Shown: positions 8,172-16,830 of the stretch, piece after piece
Position numbering within the stretch: position 1 is the stretch's first letter
How the letters are laid out: every line of letters begins with the position of its first letter
NCBI GenBank assembly: GCA_934317005.1
Contig: CAKREB010000013.1
Span: forward strand, 31,972 to 95,971
Length of the DNA stretch: 64,000 bases
Origin: an uncultured Lachnospiraceae bacterium
Lineage (GTDB): Bacteria > Bacillota > Clostridia > Lachnospirales > Lachnospiraceae
Direction: 5' to 3'
Notes under the pieces: generated by a model
The model's input: the letters and a program-made list of their open reading frames with translations, nothing else
Databases searched by the model: none
What the model was told of the DNA's origin: nothing
Translations under genes and position numbers: made by a program

Positions 8172-10160
8172 ATGATAACAGAAAAAAGAGTAAAGAAACG
8201 GAAATGGCTGGCTATGCTGCTTTGTCTGGCATTGCTGGTCAGCAATTTGGCAGTAGGAGAAAACACAGCATCTGCTGCTTGCAAGATTACACTAAAAACT
8301 GGTGCAGCGGCACCGTCTTCAGTGTACAGTGGACATTCGTATACACTAAAGGTAGCAGGTAAGAAGGTTAAATTCTATTCCAGTAATAAGAAGGTAGCTA
8401 AGATCGGTGTATCGACCGGAAAGCTGAAGGCACTGGCACCGGGATCGGTTAAGATTACAGCAAAGGATGCTAAGTCGGGAAAAGCAGTTGCGGTAAAGAC
8501 ATTCAAAGTATTGCAGCGTGCGACAAAACTTTCTGTAGAAGAAGAAAATATCGAACTGTATATAGGTAAAACAGCAAATATAAGGGCGACAAAGACACCA
8601 GAAACATCAACCGATGTCGTTAAATTTTTCTCATCCGATAAATCAATTGCATCGGTAGGAATGAAGAGTGGAAAGGTTACGGCGAAGAAAGCGGGAGAGT
8701 GTGAGATCTCTGTATATTCCATGGCTACGAAAGCAACCGCAAAAAGCAGTAAATATAATAAAAAGGCAGTTGTCAGGGTTGTGGTAAAGGAAACACCGGC
8801 AACACCGACACCAAAGCCGACCGCAACACCAGAACCAACCGTACCACCGGTTGAGAGTGATGTGAATATAGAAAGCATCGTGCTGAAAGGATATAAGACT
8901 GCACCGGCTGCTTTTGCTACGATGCCACGACAGGTCTATTATTTGGAGACGCTGGGAGTTCCGGAAGAATATGATTCAGGTACCAATGTGACCAAAGTGC
9001 CGATCGAGTATTATTCGAGTGATGCGAATGTTGCTCATGTTGCAAAATGGACGGGTGCATTGATCCCTTTGAAGGCAGGAACAGTACGTATCATTGCAAA
9101 GCATACCAGAACAGGTGAAGTGGTTGCGGCAAGGACATTTACGGTGATCGAGGGAGAACGTGCGACATCCGTGTCTGCAGCGCCGGTCACTTCTACAATG
9201 GAAATTGGTGAAACAACGACAGTATCGGCAACGAAGACTCCGGCTTCCGCAACGGATGCGATCCGATTCTTTTCAACAGATTCTTCGATTGCATCGGTAG
9301 ATATGACAAGTGGTGTGGTAACGGCAAAGCAGGCAGGAAACTGCCAGATAGAAGTCTATTCGATGGTAACGGGCGATGCGGCAAAAGATGATCCAACGAA
9401 TGTGAAGACAACGGTTTCGATTGAGGTAAAGGAAGCTGCGACACCAACACCGACGGTAGCGCCGACACCAACTGTAACACCGCAGTATTATCCGGCATAC
9501 CGTCCGAGCAGACCAACGGTGGCGCCAACGGCAACACCTGCTCCAACCGCAACACCGACTCCAACGGAAGCACCGACAACAGAACCGCCGGCCCCAGCTG
9601 TATCCGGTACACCAACACCAGCTCCAACGGAAGCCCCAACAACAGAACCGCCAGCACCGGCTGTGTCTGGAACACCAACACCAACACCGGAAGCACCGAC
9701 TACGTCCGATGCCCCAACGCCAACACCGGAGGCACCGACAGAACTTGCGATTACACAGGTTAAGGTTGTCAGTGTGAATGTAAAAGACGATACACTGGGA
9801 ATTGAAAGTTCACAGGCACTTGAAGTTACATTTAACCAAAAAATAGATTTCAATGTTGTTTTGAGAGAAGCTTCGGGAAAGATTCAACTTGTCAATACGG
9901 AAAATACGTCTTATGACACTACTTGGGAGGCAGTCAATGATTATACAGTACGTGTTTATATACTCGATGCTGAACTAGAGTCAAATGTAAGCTACACAAT
10001 AACAGCTGCAGGGGTATCGTATGGATTTCAATGGAATGGGCAGTTCGATACGCAGAGCCTGGCTGCCCCTGTCAGAAGCATAAAACTGAAACCACTGCGA
10101 AAACTGCTTGCAACTTGTGTGCGATTCCGTCATAATGGGGATATGTCGGTAGAAGATTAG
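8172..10160 (+). CDS. Secreted Big_2-repeat protein with Pro/Thr linkers and Big_5-like C-terminal domain
   Basis: Start at 8172 is chosen because AGGTGG at 8159 precedes it by 7 bases; this gives 662 residues with a signal peptide ending near ASA. Residues about 37-110 and 115-205 form two Big_2-like Ig domains, then a PTPKPT linker, then a second pair (about 235-325 and 328-420) that repeats the first pair's order, including FFSSD/FFSTD and SVYSM/EVYSM. A long Pro/Thr/Ala linker (about 425-525) leads to an SbsA-type Big_5-like domain (ALEVTFNQKIDF). The last 40 residues are basic and odd for this domain. Presumed wall-associated; no sorting motif is visible. Confidence 0.8.
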   Translation: MITEKRVKKRKWLAMLLCLALLVSNLAVGENTASAACKITLKTGAAAPSSVYSGHSYTLKVAGKKVKFYSSNKKVAKIGVSTGKLKALAPGSVKITAKDAKSGKAVAVKTFKVLQRATKLSVEEENIELYIGKTANIRATKTPETSTDVVKFFSSDKSIASVGMKSGKVTAKKAGECEISVYSMATKATAKSSKYNKKAVVRVVVKETPATPTPKPTATPEPTVPPVESDVNIESIVLKGYKTAPAAFATMPRQVYYLETLGVPEEYDSGTNVTKVPIEYYSSDANVAHVAKWTGALIPLKAGTVRIIAKHTRTGEVVAARTFTVIEGERATSVSAAPVTSTMEIGETTTVSATKTPASATDAIRFFSTDSSIASVDMTSGVVTAKQAGNCQIEVYSMVTGDAAKDDPTNVKTTVSIEVKEAATPTPTVAPTPTVTPQYYPAYRPSRPTVAPTATPAPTATPTPTEAPTTEPPAPAVSGTPTPAPTEAPTTEPPAPAVSGTPTPTPEAPTTSDAPTPTPEAPTELAITQVKVVSVNVKDDTLGIESSQALEVTFNQKIDFNVVLREASGKIQLVNTENTSYDTTWEAVNDYTVRVYILDAELESNVSYTITAAGVSYGFQWNGQFDTQSLAAPVRSIKLKPLRKLLATCVRFRHNGDMSVED

Positions 10161-10201
10161 GATATCTCATTGCCGTCAACACATGATGGAGGAAAAGAAA
10201 A

Positions 10202-10936
10202 ATGGCAGAAACAAATAGGAAGGTTGGAAACTATACGATCACAGAACTGGATATTGATACGTTTATTTCAGGGATGCCACAGGAACAGCAGCAGTACAGA
10301 TCCGTACCTCAGTTTCGTGAGCAGTGCAAGGAACGTTTAGAGGAAATTTGTCTTTTTGCAATGTACGGTGAGGAGCAGAAGCAGGATGAGACAGAGATGT
10401 ACAAAGCATCTTTAGTGATGGCAAAGAGAGATATTCTCAGTCAGCTTGCGATGGCAGAACTTTTGCAGACAGCAACGGTTTCCGATGAAGAAGCAAGGAA
10501 ATATTTTGAAGAGCATTCTTCAGAATTTGCATCAAAGGCAACGGCATCCGCAAAGCATATCTTAGTGGATGAGGAAGAAATGGCAAATCAGATCAAAGAA
10601 GAAATTGCTTCCGGTGCAAAGAGCTTTGAGGACGCAGCAAAAGAGTATTCTTCCTGCCCATCTTCCCAGAAAGGTGGCGATTTGGGAACCTTTGGCAGAG
10701 GACAGATGGTAAAAGAGTTTGAAAATGCTGTCTTTGACGGTGAGTTAAATCAGATCATTGGTCCTGTCAAAACACAGTTTGGCTATCATTTGATCTGGGT
10801 TGATGAGAAAAATGAAGGCGAAATTCCAGAATATGATTCGGTTGCAGTACGTGTAAAAAGTTATCTTTTGAATCAGAAGCAGCAGAAGCTGTATACAGAT
10901 AAGTTAGCAGAGCTTCGTGAGAAATATTGTAAATAA
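10202..10936 (+). CDS. Cytosolic parvulin-type peptidyl-prolyl isomerase
   Basis: The 244-residue protein has no signal peptide or lipobox, unlike PrsA. Residues about 1-100 are a SurA/PrsA-like helical chaperone part. Residues about 115-205 are the parvulin domain: ASAKHILV, CPSSQKGGDLGTFGRGQM and FGYHLIWV are diagnostic PpiC motifs. It would catalyse cis-trans isomerisation of X-Pro bonds in the cytosol. The start follows GATGGAGG. A strong terminator follows at 10949-10990, and the gene lies 41 bases after the Big_2 protein, so the two may share a transcript. Confidence 0.92.
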   Translation: MAETNRKVGNYTITELDIDTFISGMPQEQQQYRSVPQFREQCKERLEEICLFAMYGEEQKQDETEMYKASLVMAKRDILSQLAMAELLQTATVSDEEARKYFEEHSSEFASKATASAKHILVDEEEMANQIKEEIASGAKSFEDAAKEYSSCPSSQKGGDLGTFGRGQMVKEFENAVFDGELNQIIGPVKTQFGYHLIWVDEKNEGEIPEYDSVAVRVKSYLLNQKQQKLYTDKLAELREKYCK

Positions 10937-10948
10937 TCTGTCTTTTTG

Positions 10949-10990
10949 ACAAACAGGTCCCCGACTGCGGTTGGGGACTTGTTTGTTTTA
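10949..10990 (+). terminator. Intrinsic terminator after the parvulin gene
   Basis: A 17-base stem (ACAAACAGGTCCCCGAC paired with GTTGGGGACTTGTTTGT) with a 4-base loop is followed by TTTTA. Confidence 0.85.
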
Positions 10991-11016
10991 GAAAGAGCAG
11001 TCGAAAAATATTTTCC

Positions 11017-11143
11017 TTGACTTTAGTTCTTTTTTTCTGCTAAACTATAAAAGTTTTCGGAACAACTTAATACATAAAACACAATTAGACAATAAATGTC
11101 ACCTATCTACTGTCGGACGGATGGGTATGTTTGTTGTCTTTTT
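11017..11143 (+). promoter_or_regulatory. Promoter and long leader hairpin with U-tract, attenuator candidate
   Basis: TTGACT (11017-11022) and an extended -10 TGCTAAACT (11038-11046) are 18 bases apart. About 35 bases after the predicted start, a hairpin of about 21 bp (11087-11108 with 11119-11139, one bulged C and a few G-T pairs) is followed by T5. It lies about 190 bases before the start codon at 11332. The hairpin has terminator form yet sits between promoter and gene. Confidence 0.55.
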
Positions 11144-11174
11144 ATGTTATAAGATTAAACTGGAGGAAAAAAGA

Positions 11175-11267
11175 ATGCCTAAGACTAGAAAAGGTGAGAA
11201 CGGGAGAAAAAAGGGTGAATATGGGAAGATGAAAAATAGCTGTTATAGTACAATGGTAGTAAGGTGA
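11175..11267 (+). CDS. Possible 30-residue basic leader peptide
   Basis: An ATG at 11175 follows GGAGG at good spacing and opens 30 codons rich in Lys, Arg and Gly (starts MPKTRKGENG). It lies between the leader hairpin and the large LRR gene. A second 11-codon GTG frame follows at 11272. No homology is recognised. It may be a translated leader that senses translation, or chance. Confidence 0.3.
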   Translation: MPKTRKGENGRKKGEYGKMKNSCYSTMVVR

Positions 11268-11331
11268 TACAGTGAAGAGGAGAAAGAAAAAGGCAGGGAA
11301 TGCCTAAAAACAGTTCAAGGAGGAAGTGTGT

Positions 11332-14300
11332 ATGAAAAGACGAAAAATAGCACTTGTATTGGTTGTTGCCATGATATTACAGCTTGCGCCATTGCCGCAG
11401 GGGATGTTGGTAGGATGGCTGCAAATGTCTACCACGAGTCAGGCAGCAGCAATGTCCGGTCAGGACGGGAATATCAGTTGGGCACTGACACAGGAGGAGC
11501 ATAAGGAAGGCTGGCTTCTGGGAAGCAGTGACACGGCATATAAACTGACATTGAGCGGTACAGGAAAGATGTCGGCTTATCAGACAGAGTCATATACGCT
11601 GAATGGAAAAAAGGAGTCAAGGACGACCGCCCCGTGGAAGGAGTATGCAGCAAACATTCAGACCGTGGAGATACAGTCTGGGGTGACCAATGTATCCAGA
11701 TATGCGTTCTGGGGCTGCAGTGCAATTACAACGGTACAGCTTCCGGCAGATATACAGGAGATTGGAGAGTATGCGTTTGCAAATTGCAGTAATCTTAAGA
11801 GTATTAATCTGCCAGAGGGAATCACAACGATTAAGGAACGGGCATTTTATACCTGTACATGCTTAACAGGTGTACAGCTTCCAAAGACAGTTGAAACGAT
11901 TGGTTTGGAGGCATTTTCTAAGTGTTCCGCATTAGAAGAAATTACCATCCCGGCTTCGGTAACAAAGATGGGAATGTTTGCTGTTTCTAATTGTAAAAAT
12001 CTTCAAAAGATAGTGGTAGAGGAAGGAGTAAAGGAAATCGGTGGCTATGCATTTTATGGCAATGAATCTTTAACACAGCTGACGCTTCCTGTGGCATCAC
12101 TTCAAACAATTGGGATGGGAGCATTTAGCAGTACGGCCTTAGAAGAATTGGTGATTCCGGCATCTGTTACAATGATTTATGGAAATCCGTGTGTTAACAA
12201 ACAGCTGAAACAGATACAGGTAGTGTCAGGAAATCAGAATTACACGGTGCGTGACAATATTCTGATTGAGTTAAAGAACGGTGCATTCTATAAAACGTTG
12301 TGTTACCCGGCAGCATTGTCAGGAAAGGTGTCGATACCAAGTCCGGTTCAGGAGATTGGGGAAAAGAGTTTTTATGCGACACAGCTGACGGATGTTGCGC
12401 TTCCGGCATCACTTCTTACGATTGGAGAAAATGCGTTTACGAGTGGAAAGCTGACGGCAATAGATATACCGGGTAATGTTAAGACGATAGGAGCGGAGGC
12501 TTTTGAGGAGTGCTACAGCCTGAAGGATGTAACCTTTGGTGGGGATGTTGAAACGATTGATTATTATGCATTTGAGAAATGTAGATCCATTACAGAGCTT
12601 GCCTTACCGGATAAAATCAAAAAGATTGGAAGCAGTGCATTTTTAGGCTGCACCGGCTTGCGTGAGGTGGTTTTGCCAAATAGTCTGGAGAATATTGGAA
12701 ATGCGGTCTTTGCGGATTGCAGCAATTTGAAAAAAATAGAGATTGGACAGCAGTTAAAAGAAATGTCAGGAAGTGTTTTGAATGGTTGTCCAAAGATGTC
12801 ACAGATTACAATTTCAGAACGAAATCCATATATGCTGGCAGAGGACAATATCATTTACAATAAGAAAAAAACAACACTGATTTATTATGCTGCTTCAAGA
12901 GAAGGAGATAAATTTGTTGTGCCTGATACGATTGATACAATCGGAGACAATGCATTTACTTATACATCGAAGCTGGAAGAACTGAGAATACCGGCATCCG
13001 TTACTTCGCTTGGCTGGTATGCAATTTATCATAATTCACAGCTTGGAAAGATTTTGTTTTATGGAAATGCACCGGAGGCAAGCTACAGGTCTTCTCAGGT
13101 AAAGACGCAGGATAATATTGTCTATTATTCAGTTGTCAATGCATCTATTATACAAAATCGCGCTGCAACAGGTGGATATCAGTATAATAATTCCGGTCTG
13201 GTGATTTTTAAGACAGTGGATTCGACAGGATGGGATAAGGGCTGGACGGAAAAGCCGGAAAAGGAAGATATTACAGATAAAACAAATGCCAAATATGAAT
13301 GGACATATAAATATCAGATAGCAGACTGGGATCCGGATAAGACGGATGTTGTAGAAGGTACTTTTGGAAGCTTGAGCTGGACGTATCGTGATGACATTGG
13401 CGAAATTTCTTTTAGTGGTTCCGGTAAAACAGATGACTATACAGCAGATGCGTTACCAACCTGGAGTAATGCAGAGAACGTTGATCATATGCAGGATATT
13501 CAGCTTGTCGATACGACAAAAGCTTCTGATGTTCAGATTGGAAACTATGCGTTTTATGGTGCTAAAAAGCTGATTCGTATCAATTCTGCGGAAGAATTAG
13601 TGAGTATCGGAGAAAGTGCCTTTTCAAATTGCACAAAGCTTAGGGTGCTTTATGTACAGGATACACCAAAGCTTGGAACAGCAGCGTTTGCAGGAGATAT
13701 CGGTTTAGCAGACGATGCCGATGTCCGTGGCGCACAGAGCATCGGAGACAGTGCTTTTGAAAATTGCAGTAATATGACTGGCGTGCTTTTGGGAGACGGA
13801 TTACAGACGCTTGGGGTAAAGAGTTTTTACGGATGCAGTGCTTTAGAGGGAGTGATGTTACCGGAAAATATAACGGCACTACCAGAGCAATGTTTTGGAA
13901 ACTGTACCAAACTTCGGACACTGAATATTCCGAAAAGCATTACAACGATTGGAAAGAACTGTCTGAATGGCTGTACAAAGTTCGAAAAGATTTATTTCTA
14001 TGGTGATTACCCAGCCACATGGGAGGATGACTCTCTTACAAGCTGTGCGGCAGGACTGACGATTTATTATCGTGCCGGTAATCAGACATGGGAGAAAAAT
14101 GTACCGGATGGTATTTGGAATGGAATTCCGGTAAAGGCACTGAGTAAGTTCTATACGAATCAGAAAGACGATTATTCATTTGCCAATACAGATACTTCAT
14201 TTGGATATAGTTCTAAATACTTTATCCCAAGACAGCGTTATATTACAGCAGTGCAGAGCGTCATCAGAGGTTCATACTATTATGCATGGGATTCTGCATG

Positions 14301-16461
14301 GAGAGGAAGCTGCTTTGGAATGGCGGCATCTACTTTAGAATTCTATCAGGGGGATAAGTTTAAGGCTGGTGATTATACAGCAGGGGCATCTTCTTTGTAT
14401 GAAGTGAAAGCACCGAGAAATTCAGAGGCTGATTTAACTAAGTTGATTGAAATTTATCAGGTGTCCCAATTTGCGGACAAAGTGAGTGATGAGATTGGTG
14501 GAAATTATGGACAGTATAAAGCGCTGGTTCGTCAGGTAGAGGAGTTTGAACGTTCCGGTGGACTAAAGGTTGATTTACAGGCAGATCCGATTGTTTTGTG
14601 CGTATATAGTAACTATTCCGGACATGCAGTTGTTCCTATTTCTGTAGATGTAGATGGATCGGGCGATTATATTATGCAGGTATATGATTGCAATGCTCCC
14701 GGTACCTTGCAGACACTTAAGGTCAATAAGAATTTTTCAGGTATTGAATATAACTTTGGCTGGATGTCTTATACAAAGGCTTCTTTTGTAAAATATTCTA
14801 CCATTCGTGATGAACTGCAGAATGCAGATTTTACAGGAAGCAGCTTAAAGGCTGAAAAGGCAGAAGAAAGCACAAAGGTTTCGATTGCAACGAACAGTGA
14901 AGATGTTTCATTGGAAAATAGTGGAGGAAAGGATTTTAGTGAGATTAAGGGGGCATATGAGCAGCGTCCAATGTCAGATGATGGACAGGATGTATTTAGC
15001 GGAGTCAGAAGCTTTGTCCTTCCACAGGGCGAATACAAGGTCAAGAGAGATACTACAGCTCAAAGTGCTGCTTCCGGTGAAAATTTGAAATATTATGTGG
15101 CAACCGAAGATATGTATTCGACAGTTGATACAACAGATCAGAATGCACAGCTTACAGTCAAGAGTGTCAAAGGAAAAGGATATGATACCGTTACATTGGA
15201 ATCGTCTGATACGGCGACAAAGTCACAGGTTACGGTTATGAATACCGAAGGCGGGCAGAGTACAATTTCGGCAACAGGAAGCAGATTAGCTGCTGAGGTG
15301 ACGGAGAATAATACGATTGAGCTTACGGTTTCTGAGGACACGACTGAGGTTAAGGTTAATGACGAAGCAGTGAAAGTAACGAATGGAAAAGTGACAGATA
15401 TTCCATTTAAGACAACACAGGGAGAGGAAAAGTCATATCAGGTTACGGTGACAGCCGGAGAAGGAATCCGTGAAGTAACCGGTGCCGGTAAATATCATGA
15501 AGGCGATACCTATACGATTACAGCTGTTGTAGAAAAAGGTTACAAGTGGAAGGGATGGAGTGATGGAAATACAAGTCAGACTCGTACCATTACTATGGGA
15601 AACAGTGATGTTACCTATATTGCCATGGCAGAGAAAGATAGTTCCGGAAACGGAGGAGGTAATGGTGGTGGTAGCACTGTAATCATTGTACCGACAGCGA
15701 CGCCAACAACTTCCCCTTCTCCAAGTCCAAGCATAACACCGACTGTTAAGCCGACGGTTGCACCAACAGTAGAACCTACTATAGCACCGACGGCAGAGCC
15801 GACTGCAGTGCCAAGTGTAGAACCAACAAAAACACCTGCTGCAAAGCCAACCATTGCACCATCGGATAATACGGATGATACTACAGATGCCAGTGAGGTG
15901 ACGACCTCTAAGAAAATCAAGAAGGGAACTGTCGTGACGGTAGGGAGTGCAAAATATATCGTAACGAAAGCATCCGGCAGCAAGAGAACCGTTGCATTCT
16001 ATCACTTGAAAAATAAAAATGCAAAGAAGCTTACGATTCCAAAACAGATTAAGATCCGCAGGAAGCTTTATAAGGTGACTGCGATTGAGAGGAATGCCTG
16101 CAAGAATGCTAAGAAACTCAAAGAAGTTGTGATAGGTGCCAATATAACGGACATCAAAGACAGTGCATTTAGAAATTGTAGTAAGTTAGAATTCCTTAGT
16201 TTGGGTAAAAATGTAAAGAAGCTTGGAAAAGAAGCCTTTGCAGGCTGCAAAAACCTGACAGCAGTGCTTGTAAAATCTGATAAGATCGTTGCTGTTGGCA
16301 AAAATGCATTTAAGGGAGTAACTTCTAAGGTTACAGTGAAAAGCTCGACAAAGAAATGGTCAGATTATGCAAAGCTGTTCATTTTAAAGGGAAAGATGTC
16401 CGGAAGTGCACTGTTTATCATTGACCCGGTTATGTTAAAGTATAATGGGAAGAATTATTAA
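11332..16461 (+). CDS. Giant BspA-like LRR surface protein with papain-like cysteine peptidase domain
   Basis: Start at 11332 follows CAAGGAGGA with 7-base spacing; the product has 1709 residues and a signal peptide ending near QAAA. Two blocks of BspA/LRR_5 repeats (about 100-600 and 690-930; recurring GxxAFxxCxxLxxIxIP) flank a spacer. Residues about 960-1160 look like a papain-fold peptidase: Cys994 in GSCFGMAAS, His1098 in SGHAVVPI, Asp1119 or Asn1121 in VYDCNAPG. An InlB-B-repeat-like segment (GYKWKGWSDG), a PTVAPT linker (about 1455-1520) and a C-terminal LRR module follow. The protein may bind host or microbial surfaces and cleave a protein or cross-link. No LPxTG is visible. The peptidase assignment is inferred from motif spacing. 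Confidence 0.8.
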   Translation: MKRRKIALVLVVAMILQLAPLPQGMLVGWLQMSTTSQAAAMSGQDGNISWALTQEEHKEGWLLGSSDTAYKLTLSGTGKMSAYQTESYTLNGKKESRTTAPWKEYAANIQTVEIQSGVTNVSRYAFWGCSAITTVQLPADIQEIGEYAFANCSNLKSINLPEGITTIKERAFYTCTCLTGVQLPKTVETIGLEAFSKCSALEEITIPASVTKMGMFAVSNCKNLQKIVVEEGVKEIGGYAFYGNESLTQLTLPVASLQTIGMGAFSSTALEELVIPASVTMIYGNPCVNKQLKQIQVVSGNQNYTVRDNILIELKNGAFYKTLCYPAALSGKVSIPSPVQEIGEKSFYATQLTDVALPASLLTIGENAFTSGKLTAIDIPGNVKTIGAEAFEECYSLKDVTFGGDVETIDYYAFEKCRSITELALPDKIKKIGSSAFLGCTGLREVVLPNSLENIGNAVFADCSNLKKIEIGQQLKEMSGSVLNGCPKMSQITISERNPYMLAEDNIIYNKKKTTLIYYAASREGDKFVVPDTIDTIGDNAFTYTSKLEELRIPASVTSLGWYAIYHNSQLGKILFYGNAPEASYRSSQVKTQDNIVYYSVVNASIIQNRAATGGYQYNNSGLVIFKTVDSTGWDKGWTEKPEKEDITDKTNAKYEWTYKYQIADWDPDKTDVVEGTFGSLSWTYRDDIGEISFSGSGKTDDYTADALPTWSNAENVDHMQDIQLVDTTKASDVQIGNYAFYGAKKLIRINSAEELVSIGESAFSNCTKLRVLYVQDTPKLGTAAFAGDIGLADDADVRGAQSIGDSAFENCSNMTGVLLGDGLQTLGVKSFYGCSALEGVMLPENITALPEQCFGNCTKLRTLNIPKSITTIGKNCLNGCTKFEKIYFYGDYPATWEDDSLTSCAAGLTIYYRAGNQTWEKNVPDGIWNGIPVKALSKFYTNQKDDYSFANTDTSFGYSSKYFIPRQRYITAVQSVIRGSYYYAWDSAWRGSCFGMAASTLEFYQGDKFKAGDYTAGASSLYEVKAPRNSEADLTKLIEIYQVSQFADKVSDEIGGNYGQYKALVRQVEEFERSGGLKVDLQADPIVLCVYSNYSGHAVVPISVDVDGSGDYIMQVYDCNAPGTLQTLKVNKNFSGIEYNFGWMSYTKASFVKYSTIRDELQNADFTGSSLKAEKAEESTKVSIATNSEDVSLENSGGKDFSEIKGAYEQRPMSDDGQDVFSGVRSFVLPQGEYKVKRDTTAQSAASGENLKYYVATEDMYSTVDTTDQNAQLTVKSVKGKGYDTVTLESSDTATKSQVTVMNTEGGQSTISATGSRLAAEVTENNTIELTVSEDTTEVKVNDEAVKVTNGKVTDIPFKTTQGEEKSYQVTVTAGEGIREVTGAGKYHEGDTYTITAVVEKGYKWKGWSDGNTSQTRTITMGNSDVTYIAMAEKDSSGNGGGNGGGSTVIIVPTATPTTSPSPSPSITPTVKPTVAPTVEPTIAPTAEPTAVPSVEPTKTPAAKPTIAPSDNTDDTTDASEVTTSKKIKKGTVVTVGSAKYIVTKASGSKRTVAFYHLKNKNAKKLTIPKQIKIRRKLYKVTAIERNACKNAKKLKEVVIGANITDIKDSAFRNCSKLEFLSLGKNVKKLGKEAFAGCKNLTAVLVKSDKIVAVGKNAFKGVTSKVTVKSSTKKWSDYAKLFILKGKMSGSALFIIDPVMLKYNGKNY

Positions 16462-16660
16462 AAGCATTTACGAGAGAAAACATACATATGCTTTCCGTGT
16501 ACCAAACTTTTGGCGATAGAATCTTAAGAACTAGAAAGATTATGGAGCATTTAATCAAAGGAAATACTTAACAAAATTAATCAAATGATTATAAAATGCA
16601 AAACAAAATAAAGTATTTAACTTTGAAAAAGTGATACTTTAAAGAAAAAATGAGATTTTC

Positions 16661-16735
16661 TTGACAGAAAGAAAATCAGAGATTAGTATTATTGGCATGA
16701 CGACGGCGTCCTTTAGAGAAGGGGCGCCGTTTTTT
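16661..16735 (+). promoter_or_regulatory. Strong promoter followed at once by a terminator-like hairpin
   Basis: TTGACA (16661-16666), a 17-base spacer and TAGTAT (16684-16689) form a near-consensus promoter. Only 13 bases later a 12-bp stem with two G-T pairs (16703-16714 with 16719-16730, AGAG loop) is followed by T5. A transcript from here would be about 40 bases unless the hairpin is bypassed to reach the lipoprotein gene at 16831. The rest of the 369-base gap (16462-16660) shows nothing I can name. Confidence 0.6.
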
Positions 16736-16830
16736 GAGTTATAAAGCGTTCGAACATGTAGGATGCGACGGCATCTAAAAAAGAAACAATCTATATCAAA
16801 TGGCTGGACAAAAGAGAGGAGATTGGATTT

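Noticed and set aside
9430..9740. Pro/Thr-coding repeats as a DNA repeat element
   Set aside because: They encode an in-frame PTPT linker of the surface protein, a common spacer in such proteins.
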